This document shows positions 27,450 to 38,855 of a stretch of DNA of 64,000 nucleotides, piece after piece. The DNA lies in assembly GCA_034387635.1 (NCBI GenBank), contig JAOANU010000003.1:744001-808000 (forward strand), in the 5' to 3' direction. The stretch's first letter is position 1. Each line of letters starts with the position of its first letter. The notes under the pieces were generated by a model that saw only the letters and a program-made list of their open reading frames with translations, was not told the DNA's origin and searched no databases. Origin of the DNA: Rhodosporidiobolus odoratus (lineage: Eukaryota > Basidiomycota > Microbotryomycetes > Sporidiobolales > Sporidiobolaceae). The position numbers and the translations under genes are program-made.

Positions 27450-29766
27450 CTAGTAGAGCTCCTCCCTTATGTCCTTCCCGTCCGGCAGTATGTCCACCAC
27501 CTCTTCCGGCAACGAAACGACCGTAATCTCCTGTTCCTGCTGTATCCTGATCCTGATCCTACCTATAGCCCCCTTACTCTCCATCGTATGTAGTCGACGA
27601 TGCTGCTCTCTCGCACCCGGGTCTGGAACGGAAATTGCGCCGATAGGTGGTAGAGGGAACAGTATGAAGGTGCAGGATGCCTGCGGGTCGAGGTGTGAGC
27701 ATGATCGATCCAACGAGGATGGGGCGAGAAGGGTGCACACATGGTGAGAAGCGTCCATGTCGCTACGGCCTCGCAAGCCACGATCGGCAACCAGCTCAGG
27801 GTCAACCAGAGAGACAAGTTGTCGATGAACGCCCTTTGCGTCGCGCGATACATGCCCCTGCATGCTACATATCAGGGCGCCCGGTAATAATGAAGGAGAT
27901 GAACCAGTAGGAGCGAGAGACGGAAGAAAGGACGAGGTGAAGGGAAAGGCGTGAGGGAAGCGAGGCAAGCATACCAAATGAAGCCTTGAAAAGCCATGAG
28001 CCTGAAAGACGCCAGCATAGACGTGCTGTCCTGGTACGAGAACAACAGGTAGACTCGGCCATCCGTTCGTGCGAGTCGGAACAGCCAGAGCGTGCCTTTC
28101 CTCCGTTGCACGACCCATACGGTCACGAAGAGTAAGAAATGCTCTGCCAGGAGAGCAACGAGCGGTCGGTCCCAAGTCGTATGGCGGCGTAGGATCAGAA
28201 GGTACAGTACGGCGGCCACACTGCAAAAAATGAGCAGAGGGTTCAGGGAGGCCGGAGCACTCAAGGCTGCTGTTGCGTCATCAATGCTTGCAAGAAGCGC
28301 AATGGAGGGATTGCTTTCAGCGGGCTGAGCCGTGACGAAGACGCTCTGATCAAGACGAGAGCCGGCGGGAAACAAGAGTGACGGGAATCAGACGTACCAG
28401 AGCCGCCTCTAGCTGTTCCTCCGTTTGGTAAGATGTGAAGAACTCCATTCCGAGGGTACAACTAAAGCCAGTGGGATGCTCTGAAGAGAGCGAATCAAAA
28501 CCGGGTTTCGGGTCCAGCTGAAAATATGTACTCCTGCAGTAAAGTCTGGTCAGCAGATGGCACAGAGACCGTTGCCCGGTGTCATCTCGAAGTGGCTTCG
28601 AACCTTCCGCACGAGAATAGGTACTTCGTACAGGAGTTGGATGGAAGCTTTTGCGATAGCTGAGACAAAGTTTGTCGTGTCCCCGGTGTGAGAGTGCTGG
28701 GTTTTGAGGATGAAGCCACACGAATGAAAATTGGCAAGCAGGCGTCCGTTGACCGAAACGAGAGCGACGCAGAAGAAGAGGAGGAACCACATGTTGCCCG
28801 AGGTACAAAGCTGCGCAACCGATACGCGCCCGACAAATCCACCAAGACCGGATCAGCACCTACAGCTTGGAAGTCCTCGACAACGGCCTGTGTTTAGATG
28901 TAGCATTAGGGCTGTACTGCAGCAGGAGATGAGAGCAGAGACGTACGTGAATCGATGCTTGTTGAAGAGGTCCCGATCAAGGCTCTCGTTCGGAACGCCT
29001 GCGAGCGGGTTTCCAGTGGGTGTTCCGGCAGGGGCGAGGGGCTGCGACCGCATGGACTTCGACCTGCGTAGAGCCCAGCGTCAGTACCGCAGCCTTGCTG
29101 ACGAGTTTCGAGACGTACGGAACCCTATCCCGGTTGAACAATTGCCCATCCATACTGGCGTTCGTGATACCTGCAAAAAGGCTTCGACTGCGTGCGGTAC
29201 AGCGGGAACGAGGAGGGTAGGCGGAGAGAGGCGAGAAGGTCAGCTGCCGACAAGGAAAGCGCAAGCTGAGTAGCATTACCTAGGCTGTGCTTGTTGCCCC
29301 AGCCTCGCCTCGTGTGCCGCCAAGTTCTGAAGCATGCCGGGGTGACTCATACGAAACGACGGAGTGTTTGAGGGAGATCGCGAAGGAGAGGGTTGACCGT
29401 GTGGCACATTCGCGCGGGAGATATTTTGCAGCATGTCGTAGTGAGGGAATGGGCCCGACGACATGGGCTGTGTGTTAAGTACCCGCACGGTGTTCCTAGG
29501 GAGCTCGGCTGCGTCAGTGGAGCACACCGCGGACAGAGGGATGAGGGAGGACAGGAGGGTCAGCACGTACCCGCTGGACGAACTCGGAGAGTCATTGTAG
29601 GATGGCATGGCTGATATGTCTGCAAGGATGGATGAGAGCACGAGATGGAGGGAAAGTCGAAGCAAGAAGGCGAAGCGAGAGGATGGTGCGGGCGAAAAAG
29701 TGGGCCACTCTTGCTGGAAGGGCGCAGCCCGAAGATAGGAGGAGCATCCGCGGAGGTGGTGTACAT
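27450..29766 (-). CDS. Multi-pass membrane protein of unknown function
   Basis: Many short exons are visible on this strand. The proposed start, MYTTSADAPPIFG at 29766, splices to an exon containing MPSYNDSPSSSSG (29608-29571), then to exons rich in Ser, Pro and Asn. Two neighbouring exons end in similar segments (LFAGITNASMDGQLFNRDR and LAGVPNESLDRDLFNKHR). The C-terminal half has about five hydrophobic segments, including MWFLLFFCVALVSVNG, NPLLIFCSVAAVLYLLIL, LVALLAEHFLLFVTVWVV and LWLTLSWLPIVACEAVATW. The tail is soluble and ends near DGKDIREELY. Not every junction between 28850 and 28500 could be resolved: the hydrophobic frame and the preceding exon do not join with an obvious splice pair. 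I recognise no family. Confidence 0.6.
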
Positions 29767-29826
29767 GGTTGTCGCAGAGCGGGTGAGGGTGGCGGCGGCG
29801 CAACGGGAGCCGCTGCCATAAGAGGC

Positions 29827-30276
29827 TCAGCGATCAGGCTGTGAGGGAGAGTCGGCCTGTTGCCGTGAAACCGCTGCGAGCTTTTCGAAGAGTTTTTCCA
29901 TGCGCTTAGCCCCGAAGGCTGGCGAGATGGCGAGCATGAGGTCGTCCAACGTGTCAAAGAGAGCTTGTGGCTGGAGTTGCAGGACATTCAACGAGAAGGA
30001 AACCGGGTGGGGAGGGGAAAGAGGGGGGTCAATGACAACGGCTTGTTGGGGTAAGCAAGAAGGGAAGCGGACCTTGTGGCATCCTCCCGTAGCCTCTGCG
30101 ACTGTCCAGCCTCGACCGGTACACGCTACGATCGCTGTTTGACCCGTTTCAAGCAGCTCCACCTCGGCCCTTGATTCACTCGTGGACGCTTGGGGCAAGA
30201 TGGTATGGGTGCGCATACCCCATGGTATCTCTTCGAGTGCGAGCGCGAGCTCTTGAAAAGCGAAAGAAGCTGTCAT
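29827..30276 (-). CDS. GSKIP-domain protein
   Basis: Two exons, 30276-30073 and 29970-29827, encode 115 residues. They are separated by a 102-base intron with a GTCCGC donor and a CTCCAG acceptor. The fold resembles the GSKIP domain of human GSK3-beta interaction protein, which is 139 residues. An N-terminal helix (FAFQELALALEEI) is followed by strands AEVELLETGQTAIVAC and GWTVAEA, and then by TLDDLMLAISPAFGAKRMEKL, which parallels the ETVYSLLDTLSPAY segment of the animal protein. In animals the protein bridges GSK3 and protein kinase A. Whether a fungal version does so is unknown. PRO1 starts 206 bases away in the opposite direction. The assignment rests on pattern resemblance only. Confidence 0.7.
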   Translation of the reverse strand: MTASFAFQELALALEEIPWGMRTHTILPQASTSESRAEVELLETGQTAIVACTGRGWTVAEATGGCHKVRFPSCLPQQAVVIDPPLSPPHPVSFSLNVLQLQPQALFDTLDDLMLAISPAFGAKRMEKLFEKLAAVSRQQADSPSQPDR

Positions 30277-30482
30277 CGTACAGTTGAAGGGGGGAGAGAA
30301 ACCAATTGACTCGCGTTGGCTCGGTTTCTCTCATCAATCCATAGCTGCTATCGCCCTAGCAAGCCGCCCAGACGATTACACGCGTCTACTTGACCACTCA
30401 CACCGGTCATAACGACCCTCGTGCTTGTCCAACACTTCCTCGTCTGCATTCTTCCGTCATCTTTTCGAACCAGTAAAGCAAG

Positions 30483-32273
30483 ATGGGGCACCCTCTGACC
30501 GTGGTCGTCAAGCTGGGTGCGCTCAAATCACTCCTCGCTGCACCCTGTGCTGATCCGCTCGTAACATAGGCTCGTCATCCATCTTGCAGCCGGATCCTCC
30601 TCATTTCCCTCAAATGTCAACCCTCTCCGCTCTTGCTGAAACCTGCGTCTCCCTCCGCGCACTCGGACACCGCGTAGTCATCGTATCGTCCGGCGCAATC
30701 GGTATGGGCCTTCACCGAATGGAATTGCCAGCTGTCACCGGCGGGAAAAAGCGGTCAATGGGAGAAAAGCAGGCGCTGGCAGCTATTGGGCAGGGCAGGC
30801 TCATTGCGCTGTGGGATCAGATCTTTGGCGCGCTCAAGCAGCCTATTGCCCAGATCCTGATGACCCGAAACGATATTGCCGACGTAAGCCACAATCTTTT
30901 CCTTCTCTTTTTTTACGCTGAGCCCTGCTTACACATCCTCCTACAGCGCTCTCGGTATCTCAACGCTACGACGACCCTCTCCACTCTATTGTCCCTTGGC
31001 GTCATCCCCATCATCAACGAAAACGACACTATCTCCGTCAGCGAGATCCTTCACGTCAACAAGTTTGGCGATAACGACACGCTGTCCGCTATCGCTGCCG
31101 GCATGTGCGGCGCCGACTACCTCTTCCTCATGACAGATGTAGACGGATTGTACGATGACAACCCTCGACGAGTACCGGATGCGAGACGGGTAACGAAAGT
31201 GAGGGATATCGAGGAGGTTCGGCGGCTAGGTGTGCTTGTTACCGCTACCTCTGACTTCACTCTGTGATTTTCTGATGCTCCTATGCTGCGGATAGTCAGT
31301 ACATCGACTCTCGGCTCGTCCCTCGGTACCGGCGGCATGGAGACAAAACTCATCGCTGCTGAACTCGCCACCGCTGCGGGCTGCGCCACGGTCATCACGA
31401 TGGGCTCAATGCCAACTCGCATCCTCACGATAGTACAGGGGCACCAACATCGCACCGCCCCTCCCTCGCCCATGTCTTCCTCGCATCCCACTCTCCCACC
31501 CCCCGAAGCTTCCTCAGCCAACGCGACAGCCTCATCCGCCGTTCCATCTCTCCCCCTTCCCGGCGTCGAATTCGACACTGGCTTTGAAACCCTCCCGCCC
31601 CATACCCTCTTCACGCCGAAGACTTCTCCCCTCTCTTCTCGACGTTTCTGGATACTACACGGATTGACCCCGCGAGGAACCGTCTACATCGATGAAGGCG
31701 CATACCGAGCCATCTCCCGGGGCGAGCGAGAAGGGGGAGGTGCTGGTAATGGTGGGCGGTTGCTCGCTGCAGGTGTGTTGCGGGTTGAGGGAACCTTTGC
31801 AGCGGGTCAAGCGGTCCGAGTATGCGTCATTCGGGGTCGATGGGGGAACGGTGGCAGACGGAGGCAGAGCGTGCAAGAGCAACATGACGTGGCGGGAGGA
31901 GCGGCAGCGCCGAGCAGGCCGGTCAGCCCAGATCACTTCTCCGACAGGCCAGATCGAACAGCGGAGGAAGATCAACTTGCACAGAGTATCGAGTCGCTCC
32001 GGGTCGGAGGCGAGCAAGGCACGGCTGAACAGCAGCAACAGGATGGGCAGGAAGAGGTGGTCGAGTTCGGGCGCGGGTTGACGAACTACAACTCGGTCGA
32101 GATCGATCGCGTGAAGGGGTTGCGAAGGTACGCTTTCTCTTGCCTTCTTCGCTCGCTAGTGGGAACTGGGCTAATTCTTCTGAACCCACAGCAATGAGAT
32201 CGAGACGACTCTGGGCTACTACGAGGCAGAACACGTCGTGGAAAGTATCGTAGATTTGCGAGCGGTAGTATAG
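30483..32273 (+). CDS. PRO1: Glutamate 5-kinase with PUA domain
   Basis: Five exons (30483-30516, 30570-30883, 30947-31229, 31296-32127, 32192-32273) give 514 residues. The enzyme phosphorylates glutamate with ATP, the first and normally proline-inhibited step of proline synthesis in the cytosol. The amino-acid-kinase domain shows VVVKLGSSS, VIVSSGAIGMG, INENDTISV, FGDNDTLSAIAA, LMTDVDGLY and GTGGMETKLIAAE. The C-terminal PUA domain includes RRFWILHGLTPRGTVYIDEG. The protein is longer than the yeast enzyme (428). The extra length lies in a Ser/Pro-rich linker between the domains (about residues 260-310) and in a Gln/Glu-rich, arginine-containing insert inside the PUA region (about 395-480). 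Both inserts look low-complexity, and the core motifs are intact. Confidence 0.94.
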
Positions 32274-32960
32274 TAAAGGTGGGGTCAAGCTTCGCACTTT
32301 CTGATTGCCGCCCAAGGTCTAACCAAGTTCCCCCCCAGGTCTTTTTGACTGGTAACCTCGAGCTTTGTCGGACCTTTTCTCTTCCCGCTTGGCTGCCTGC
32401 CCTCATTGCGTTCACCCTAGGACATCATTCAGTCCCCTAGCAGCGGCATCAACGTACCGTCTCCCGTGTCGCTTCGCTATCAGCACGCCGATCTACTACT
32501 CGAGCGGGTCCAGTCGAGACTGAGAAGGCCGAGGATGCTTTCTTTGCCAGCCCTCGCTGCAGAGCGAGATCGTAGTCACCCACACATTCCTACAGCCACG
32601 CCTGCTGTGCTTACAGAAGGCTGTGCGGCAGATCTGGTCGATGGGCGCGAGCTTGTTGCTCCGCCGGCGCGCGCATTGGTACGGCCTCTCTTTTGCCTCT
32701 CGTCTGGCTCTCTTCGGGCACAACTGTCATCGGTTGGCCAAACGTGTGCTCCCCGGTTCGTCTCACCGGGCTAGGTTGTTGCCGCAGTCCGCGAAAAGGC
32801 CAACGGACCAAAAAAGCAGCCCGGCTGACAAGAAAAGGAGGCACTTTCACCTCCTTCCAGCTCCGCGGAAGGCCTGTCCTCTTGCCTCCCTCTCGCAGCT
32901 CGTCCGTCCTTGCTCACTTCTCCACCTAGTTCTCAGCTGTGACTCCGGACACTCCTAGCC
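32274..32960. other. 0.7-kb intergenic region
   Basis: This is the 3' flank of PRO1 and the 5' region of the gene at 32961. Frames such as 32623-32958 are open, but I see no supporting splice or domain evidence. Nothing else was identified. Confidence 0.45.
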
Positions 32961-33737
32961 ATGCCACGCCACCACTCGCACCACCGGCATCCGGCGGACC
33001 CTACACCAAGCGACGACGACGTTCCCTTGCGATCCCACCATTCCTCCTCTTCGCGTCACAGCCGACGAGCCGCGGACGACGATGGAGGAGACGATACACC
33101 GTCGACTGGAGATGAGGACTATGAGGATGGTGCCGATAGCAGGAGGAAACGCAGATCTTCGAGGCGAGGCGGTGCAGAAACGCACACCGACACCGATACG
33201 GACGAAGGCGAACGACATCACGACGAAGCAGGCAAGGACTTTGACCTCGACTCGACGGACGACGAAGGAGCGCCACCGCCGGAACCGTCTCCGAGAAGGA
33301 AATCGAGTAAACGACGGTCGCATCACAAGCCTGGGAAGAAGGGGAAACATGGGAAGAAGCATAGCGGAGATGATAGTGACTCGAGTGATAGTGGAAGCGG
33401 GAGTGGGTCGAGTGGGTCTGGGCGGGAGAAGCACAAGAGGAAGAAGAAAAACGGAAAAAAAGGGAAGAAGCACGGGAAGAGCGATTCGAGCTCATCCAGT
33501 AGCAGCGGCGACGATGATGAGGAGCGCCACGGTCGACATCACAAGAAGAAGGGTAAGGCATGGTGGCAGAAGAAGAAGATTTTCGGGGTGCGTCTCACGT
33601 CTCCTCCCTACCTTTTGCCGACACGGCTGACTCGCAAGGTGTTCTGCCAGTTCCCGCGACAGTATGTGCTGGGCGGTATGGGGGCCGTCCTCCTCCTCAT
33701 CGTTGGCATCGTCATCTGGAAGATAGTGAGCGGTTGA
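32961..33737 (+). CDS. Highly charged tail-anchored membrane protein
   Basis: Proposed exons 32961-33587 and 33639-33737 (GTGCGT donor, CTGACTCGCAAG acceptor region) give 241 residues; a second acceptor at 33650 would shorten it by four. The first 200 residues are His, Ser, Asp and Lys-rich. They hold acidic runs (TDTDTDEGE), Lys/His runs (HKPGKKGKHGKKH, KHKRKKKNGKKGKKHG) and Ser-Gly runs. A single hydrophobic segment close to the C-terminus (GAVLLLIVGIVIW) is followed by KIVSG, the usual form of a tail-anchored protein with a cytosolic N-terminal part. No domain is recognised. The target membrane is not predictable by eye. Confidence 0.75.
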   Translation: MPRHHSHHRHPADPTPSDDDVPLRSHHSSSSRHSRRAADDDGGDDTPSTGDEDYEDGADSRRKRRSSRRGGAETHTDTDTDEGERHHDEAGKDFDLDSTDDEGAPPPEPSPRRKSSKRRSHHKPGKKGKHGKKHSGDDSDSSDSGSGSGSSGSGREKHKRKKKNGKKGKKHGKSDSSSSSSSGDDDEERHGRHHKKKGKAWWQKKKIFGVRLTSPPYLLPTRLTRKVFCQFPRQYVLGGMGAVLLLIVGIVIWKIVSG

Positions 33738-34053
33738 CGAGGTTCAGGGACACTCGGCAGGACTGGAGGATGTAGATATGTACAGACGCTTTGTTGTCCA
33801 TATCAGGTCGTACACTCACCCGGTCGCGAGGGCAGACTGAGTAGGAAGGCGAGACCCTCGGTAGCACCTATTGGAGACAGGCAATCGATCCCTTACTTCC
33901 GTGCGCAGACCGGCGAAGGTCCTACTTGATCATGTGCTGAGCCATTTGACAAACAAGGAGAAGACGCCGCACGCTAGATTACATGGAAAACGTACAACAA
34001 GGACTGCGAGAATGCGACGCGCCTCTCCCGACTATGTTCGACCCTCGTGCCCC
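33738..34053. other. Convergent 3' gap
   Basis: These 316 bases lie between two genes that end toward each other. No feature was seen apart from presumed 3' UTRs. Confidence 0.45.
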
Positions 34054-34623
34054 TTACTCTTTATCCGGAATGTTATGCTTGGCTTTCAGTTCCTCGAGGT
34101 CCTTCTCCCGTCGTGCCAGATCAAGTTTCGCGGCTGTTGCCGGCTTGTGGTACAGGACTGTAAAGGTCAAGGGTGAGCGAACTTGCAGCAGAGAGAGATG
34201 AAAGGGCAAGGACGGACCGACGAGATACCGATCTTGCAAGTGGAAACCGTTGAGGTGGTCGTACGCGCTCTTGGCCTGCGAGGTACTGTGGTCAACATGT
34301 TGGCTCGAAAGGCTACCTGGAATAGATGCAGCTTACATCCATCACGTCCTCGTAAATCACGTAGGCTGTTCCCTTTGCCTTTGCTTCCCGTCCTAGCCTG
34401 ACTTGTCGGATCGAGCCGTACTTACCGAAGAGATCGTAGATGTCGTCGCCGCTGACCCTGCGAGCATGATGAGGCAGCAAAGAGGAGGACAAATAGCATA
34501 GGATGGAAAAGCGAAAGGTCAGCGCTGGCTGGAAGAATAAGGGGAAATGCAGGCGTACTTGTAGTTAAGGTTCTTGACGAACAGGATGCGATTCACGTCT
34601 GGCGAGAGCTTGACGGTGGCCAT
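34054..34623 (-). CDS. SF3B6: Splicing factor SF3b 14-kDa subunit (p14)
   Basis: Four exons (34623-34559, 34457-34337, 34275-34218, 34157-34054) encode 115 residues. SF3b p14 is an RRM protein of the U2 snRNP that sits next to the branch-point adenosine and binds SF3B1. The RRM motifs are clear: RNP2 ILFVKNL, the helix DDIYDLFGKYG, and RNP1-like GTAYVIYED. They are followed by AYDHLNGF, DRYLVVLY and a charged C-terminal helix. The length and order match the human protein (125 residues). Budding yeast lacks this subunit, so its presence fits an intron-rich basidiomycete. Confidence 0.94.
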
Positions 34624-35010
34624 TTGACGAAGGTTTGCAGCGGCGAGCGAGATGAAGAGGCGGCGACTGGGATGGCAGTAATCTTGACGGCCTGAGCGAC
34701 ATGCAATTGGGGTCAGTACGCTCTGTTACAGCGCTGCAGCACATACTGGGCTCCCTGCGACGCCGTTTTCACTGCACCCCGTCTGGCTCGCTTGCTCCGT
34801 TTGAGACGGAGCTGCCGTCCGGCGAACACCTCCGGAGCGGCTGAGTTCGACAGTACACGCAGTGTTCGAGACTTACCTAACGCTTGACAGTGATATCTGG
34901 CTGTGGAGCGGTGTGAATAGCGAGTGTAGCGGGAGGGGAGAATGGAACCCCCCTCCTCGCCCTCTTACGCTCATCTTTGGCTCGACACCTTCATTTATTG
35001 ACCGACTCAG
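34624..35010. promoter_or_regulatory. Divergent upstream region of SF3B6 and the GST gene
   Basis: These 387 bases hold the 5' ends of two genes transcribed away from each other. No specific site is claimed. Confidence 0.5.
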
Positions 35011-36245
35011 ATGACCATCAAGCTCTACGACCTCGTCAGCACTGCAGGGGGGCGCTTCTTCAGCCCCGCCTGCGTCCGAACTCGCCTCTCCCTCCTCGCA
35101 AAGGGTGTCCCGTTCGAGACAGTCGAAGTCACCTACCATGACCTCCGCTTCACATGGAAGGACAAGTTGGGCGTCGAGAAGGCAACCGGTGTGCCCGACT
35201 CCATTCGCTGTCCCTTATTCTTGTCGCTGATGCGCTTTACTTCCTCGCTCAGCGCCCTTCATCGAGCGGGAAGACGGCACTCTTCTCATGGACAGTTTCG
35301 AGATCGCCAAGTCAGTCTTTCGCTCGCCTTCGGCTTGTTTCAGCTCTTCCGGACCCGCGTCGAGCTCACCCAGTCTACAGATGGCTCGACAAGACTTACC
35401 CCGACCGCCGCAACCTCTTCCTCCCCGAGGCGCCTCTTCCGGTGGATGTCGAGTCCACGGAATACAAGCAAGCGGTTGCAGACTACGAAGCCCACGAGCA
35501 GCGTACGACCACGTCGCCTTGTCCTCGTCGCTTGAGCATTTCTGACTTGCTTTGTATTTTGCGATTGGTCAGGATTCCGCCGCCAAGACTCGCCGGTTCC
35601 CAAGCTCGTATTCAGCATCTTCGCGAGGCGCATGGTCAAGCTCTTTGACGAGGAGGTGCGACCGGGCCAGCGCTTGCCTCTCCCGTTCCCTCCTCTTGAC
35701 CCCTGAGGCTCTACTAACTAGCCGCTCGCAAACCCTAGACCGCTGAGTACTGGACCAGCGAAGCCCGTCTCGGCCCAGGCGTCTGGAAAGGTATCTCGTC
35801 ACTGACGCCTAAAGATGAGGGTGCGCCAACTGCCTTAACAAAGGCGACCCACTCTTTCTCGGGAACCAGGCTGAGCACACTCTTCCTCACCTCAACGGAC
35901 AGCTCAAGCTCTGACGACGATCCGCGAAGGTCTCGCGGCGCTCTCGCCTGAGTACTTCAGCGACGGACGTCTCTTCGTTTCATCGGCTTCGCAACCCGGT
36001 ATGAAGGTGAATAACCCACACCCTCTGCAGCACCCGTGTGTCTGTTCTTTCTTCTTACTGACCACAGCGGCTCGCCGCAGGATTTTTCCATCCTTGGCTC
36101 CTACCGCCTTCTCCGCTCCGTCTCGGCGGAGCTCGCCAAGCAGACCTTTGGGAGCGAAGAGGTTGGCGAATGGCCGCGCTGGCTTGAGAGGATGGCGGAG
36201 GCATACCCTCTTCCATTGTACTGGGAGAGGGACGCGAAGGAGTGA
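35011..36245 (+). CDS. Glutathione S-transferase-like protein
   Basis: Seven exons (35011-35188, 35253-35310, 35381-35502, 35573-35655, 35739-35820, 35903-36006, 36081-36245) give 263 residues in frame. The N-terminal thioredoxin-fold domain reads LYDLVSTAGGRFFSPACVRTRL, KGVPFETVEV, then PFIEREDGTLLMDSFEIAKWLD; this resembles the fungal GSTs with an SPxC/SPAC-type active site instead of the classical Tyr. The C-terminal helical domain includes AQALTTIREGLAALSPEYF and FSILGSYRLLRSVSAELAKQ. Such enzymes conjugate or de-conjugate glutathione in detoxification; the substrate is unknown. The acceptor at 35902 was chosen because the nearer ones lead to a stop. Confidence 0.88.
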
Positions 36246-36534
36246 GCGGGTTCTCACGGTGTCAGCCGTCTCGTGAGATAGGTAGGATTTGCTTGCGTCC
36301 CTTTGCTTTTCTTCTGTTTTGTGTTGCGTCCGGTAGTGAAGCAGTTCTTGTGTCGGTATGTAGTCATAAATGTCAGTGCAAAGTCTAGTGCTCTCTCTGG
36401 GGAGCACAGGCGGCAGTGTAGCGCTACTACAACACAATATGCGGGGAAAGAAACAGAAACTTCATTTTTGCATAATCATACTGCTTTCTTTCGTCTACCC
36501 CAGCTTCACTGCTCGCCGGGTCACATAATCCAGC

Positions 36535-38355
36535 TTAGGCGCGACCGTAGGTAGCAAGCTGCTCGGGCTTGTTCTCGAACAAGTCATCAATTTCCTTGAG
36601 GACCTCGGGGGTCAGCTTGGGGAGCAACTTGAGAGCCTCAAAGTTCTGCTCGAGCTGTTGGAAGTGAGGACAAAGAGCGTCAGTATGTACGTGAAAGAAT
36701 GGCACAAGTGGTGTGTTTGCGGGAAGAGGTTCAGATGGTTCGATAAAGCAGGGAGAGAAAAATCGGGTGGGTGCAAGAAGAGACAGTCAAGCATACCTGC
36801 TCAGGCTTGGTAGCGCCGAGAATGACGGACGACACGTTCGGGTTGGAGGCGGCCCAAGCGAGGGCGAGTGCAGCGACATTGGAGCCACCGAGACGCTTCG
36901 AGATCTCGCCCAGCTTGCGAATCTTTGCTTGACGGGCCTTCAAAGGGGTGAAAAAAGTCAACCTCGACACTCCTACAATCAAGGGAGATATGGTAAGACG
37001 CACCTTGCCCTCCTCACTCTCGAGCTCCTTGATTTGCTTCTCGTAAAAGTTGGGGTTGGTCTTGTAGCGAGAATCTTCGGGGATCCCATTCATGTATTTG
37101 CCGCTGAGGTCTCCGCCAGCCAATGGACTCCAGACCATCGTACCGTACCCGAAGCTGGTGGCAAGGGCAGGGCAGGGTAAGGCAGGGGAAAAAAGAGAAA
37201 GCGGAGGCGAGGGCAGGTCAATCAGCCTCATCGGCCCGTGAAAGGCAGGAGCAGAGGACGGCGTCAACTTACTTGTCGTAGAGGGGCTTGTACTCGACCT
37301 CGAACTTCTGGCGGTGCAGGAGCGAGTACTGGGGCTGCTCGACGACAGGACGGGGGAGGCCCAACCTGTCGGCGATGCCGATGGCTTCGGTGACTTGGGC
37401 AGCAGTCCACTCAGACGAGCCCCAGTAGAAGCAGTACCTTTGGTGAGCATACTTCGAGTCAGCCGGAGACCTGATACCGAAGGTCAAGAGGGCGAAATTA
37501 CCCGTGGTCGATGAGCCAGGCAAAGGCGCGAACGGTCTCCTCCATCGGCGTGCCGTAGTCGGGTCGGTGGGCGAGGACGATCTGTAAAGAACTCGTTAAC
37601 CTATACCCAAGCAGTGCGAGAGGAGGAATAGACGCACGTCGACATAGTCCATCTGAAGCCTCTTAAGACTAGCCTTGGTCCCCTCGATGATGTGCTTGCG
37701 GCTCAACCCCCTCTGGTTCGGGTCAGACTTGCCAGTACCGAAGAAGCTGCGCATGATAGCTCGTCAGCCCCGTTAAGGTACAGACGACGAAGGGGAAAAC
37801 GTACACCTTGGTGGAAACGACGATCTGGGAACGGTCGACATCGAGTTCCTTAAAGACCCTGCCCATCTCAATCTCGGACTCACCGTTGGCGTAGACCTCG
37901 GCGTTGTCTGCAGGCAACGCGGGGAGTGAGCACAAAGGAGGGAGAAACGGAGTAATGGGAAAACCCGACCGAAAAAGTTGACACCGTTGTCGAGAGCCGT
38001 CTTGATCAGGTCCTTGACGGGGTCACCTGTGTGCATGCACGTCATAGTGAGTCCACATGCACCGAGGAGGGCGTAGTAAAGGCAGGGGGTGCGGAAGGGT
38101 CAAAATGGAGGGGAAGATCCGCCTTTTCGGACCTTTCAGATCTGCCAACGCTCCGGAGGACGGCTCTGCTCACCTTTCACACTACCGCCAACAGTAAGCC
38201 AGCCCCCGAATGACAGCACACTGACGAGGAGGCCAGTATTGCCGAGTTTGCGGAATTGCATGTCCTGGACACGATGACGGGGCAAGGTGAGCGTAGGAGA
38301 CGGCGGCGAATCGGCGGACGTATCCACGTACCTTCTGTTCGTACTTGTAGACCAT
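36535..38355 (-). CDS. Kv-beta-type aldo-keto reductase (AKR6-like)
   Basis: Ten exons (38355-38332, 38264-38174, 38026-37970, 37907-37805, 37746-37638, 37581-37502, 37437-37273, 37154-37004, 36937-36797, 36654-36535) give 346 residues. The protein follows the voltage-gated potassium-channel beta-subunit branch of the AKR family: [92 protein letters not shown] and [15 protein letters not shown]. Asp, Tyr and Lys of the active site are present. The fourth position is His (LAHRPD), where animal beta subunits have Asn. Fungal members are probably NADPH-dependent oxidoreductases; a channel partner is not implied. Confidence 0.93.
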
Positions 38356-38855
38356 TTTGTGCGTTTGCTTGCTGTTGCGTGGAGAGCGAGAGCGAGAGAG
38401 ACGAAAGTGGAGGTTGGGTCGGGCCGATGTATGCGGAGGTGGGGCTGACGTCGGTGCTGACTTCGGTGCTGGACTAAGAAGATGTGCGGCAGAGACGCAG
38501 AGGTAGTGACACAGTCTGAGGTATGCGGCGCTTCCGAGCCGGGAAAGCAGCGGTTGAAGCGACCAGTACCCCCGGAGGGAAGAATTGTTCCGGCGCCGGC
38601 GGAAGCTGTGCGAAGGTAGCTGTACTGCTGCAGCGAGGCTGTATGGAATGTACGACCGCTCGCTGGCGAGCTGGCGACAAAGGAAGCAGATCCAGCCGTC
38701 GTCGGCTTCGACCACTGAGTCGAAACAAGGAGTCTCTCTGGAGTAGTCGCCTAGGATTGCTTGCGCAGGTTGTGTACCTGGCAACGGGCGACCAGTCGCG
38801 GCGCAATAGACCGGAGAGGTAATATGGATTTCCCCTGCCAGGCCGTACACTCCGC
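38356..38855. other. Gap between two minus-strand genes
   Basis: These 500 bases hold the 5' region of the Kv-beta-like gene and the 3' end of COA3. No gene or repeat is supported. Confidence 0.45.
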
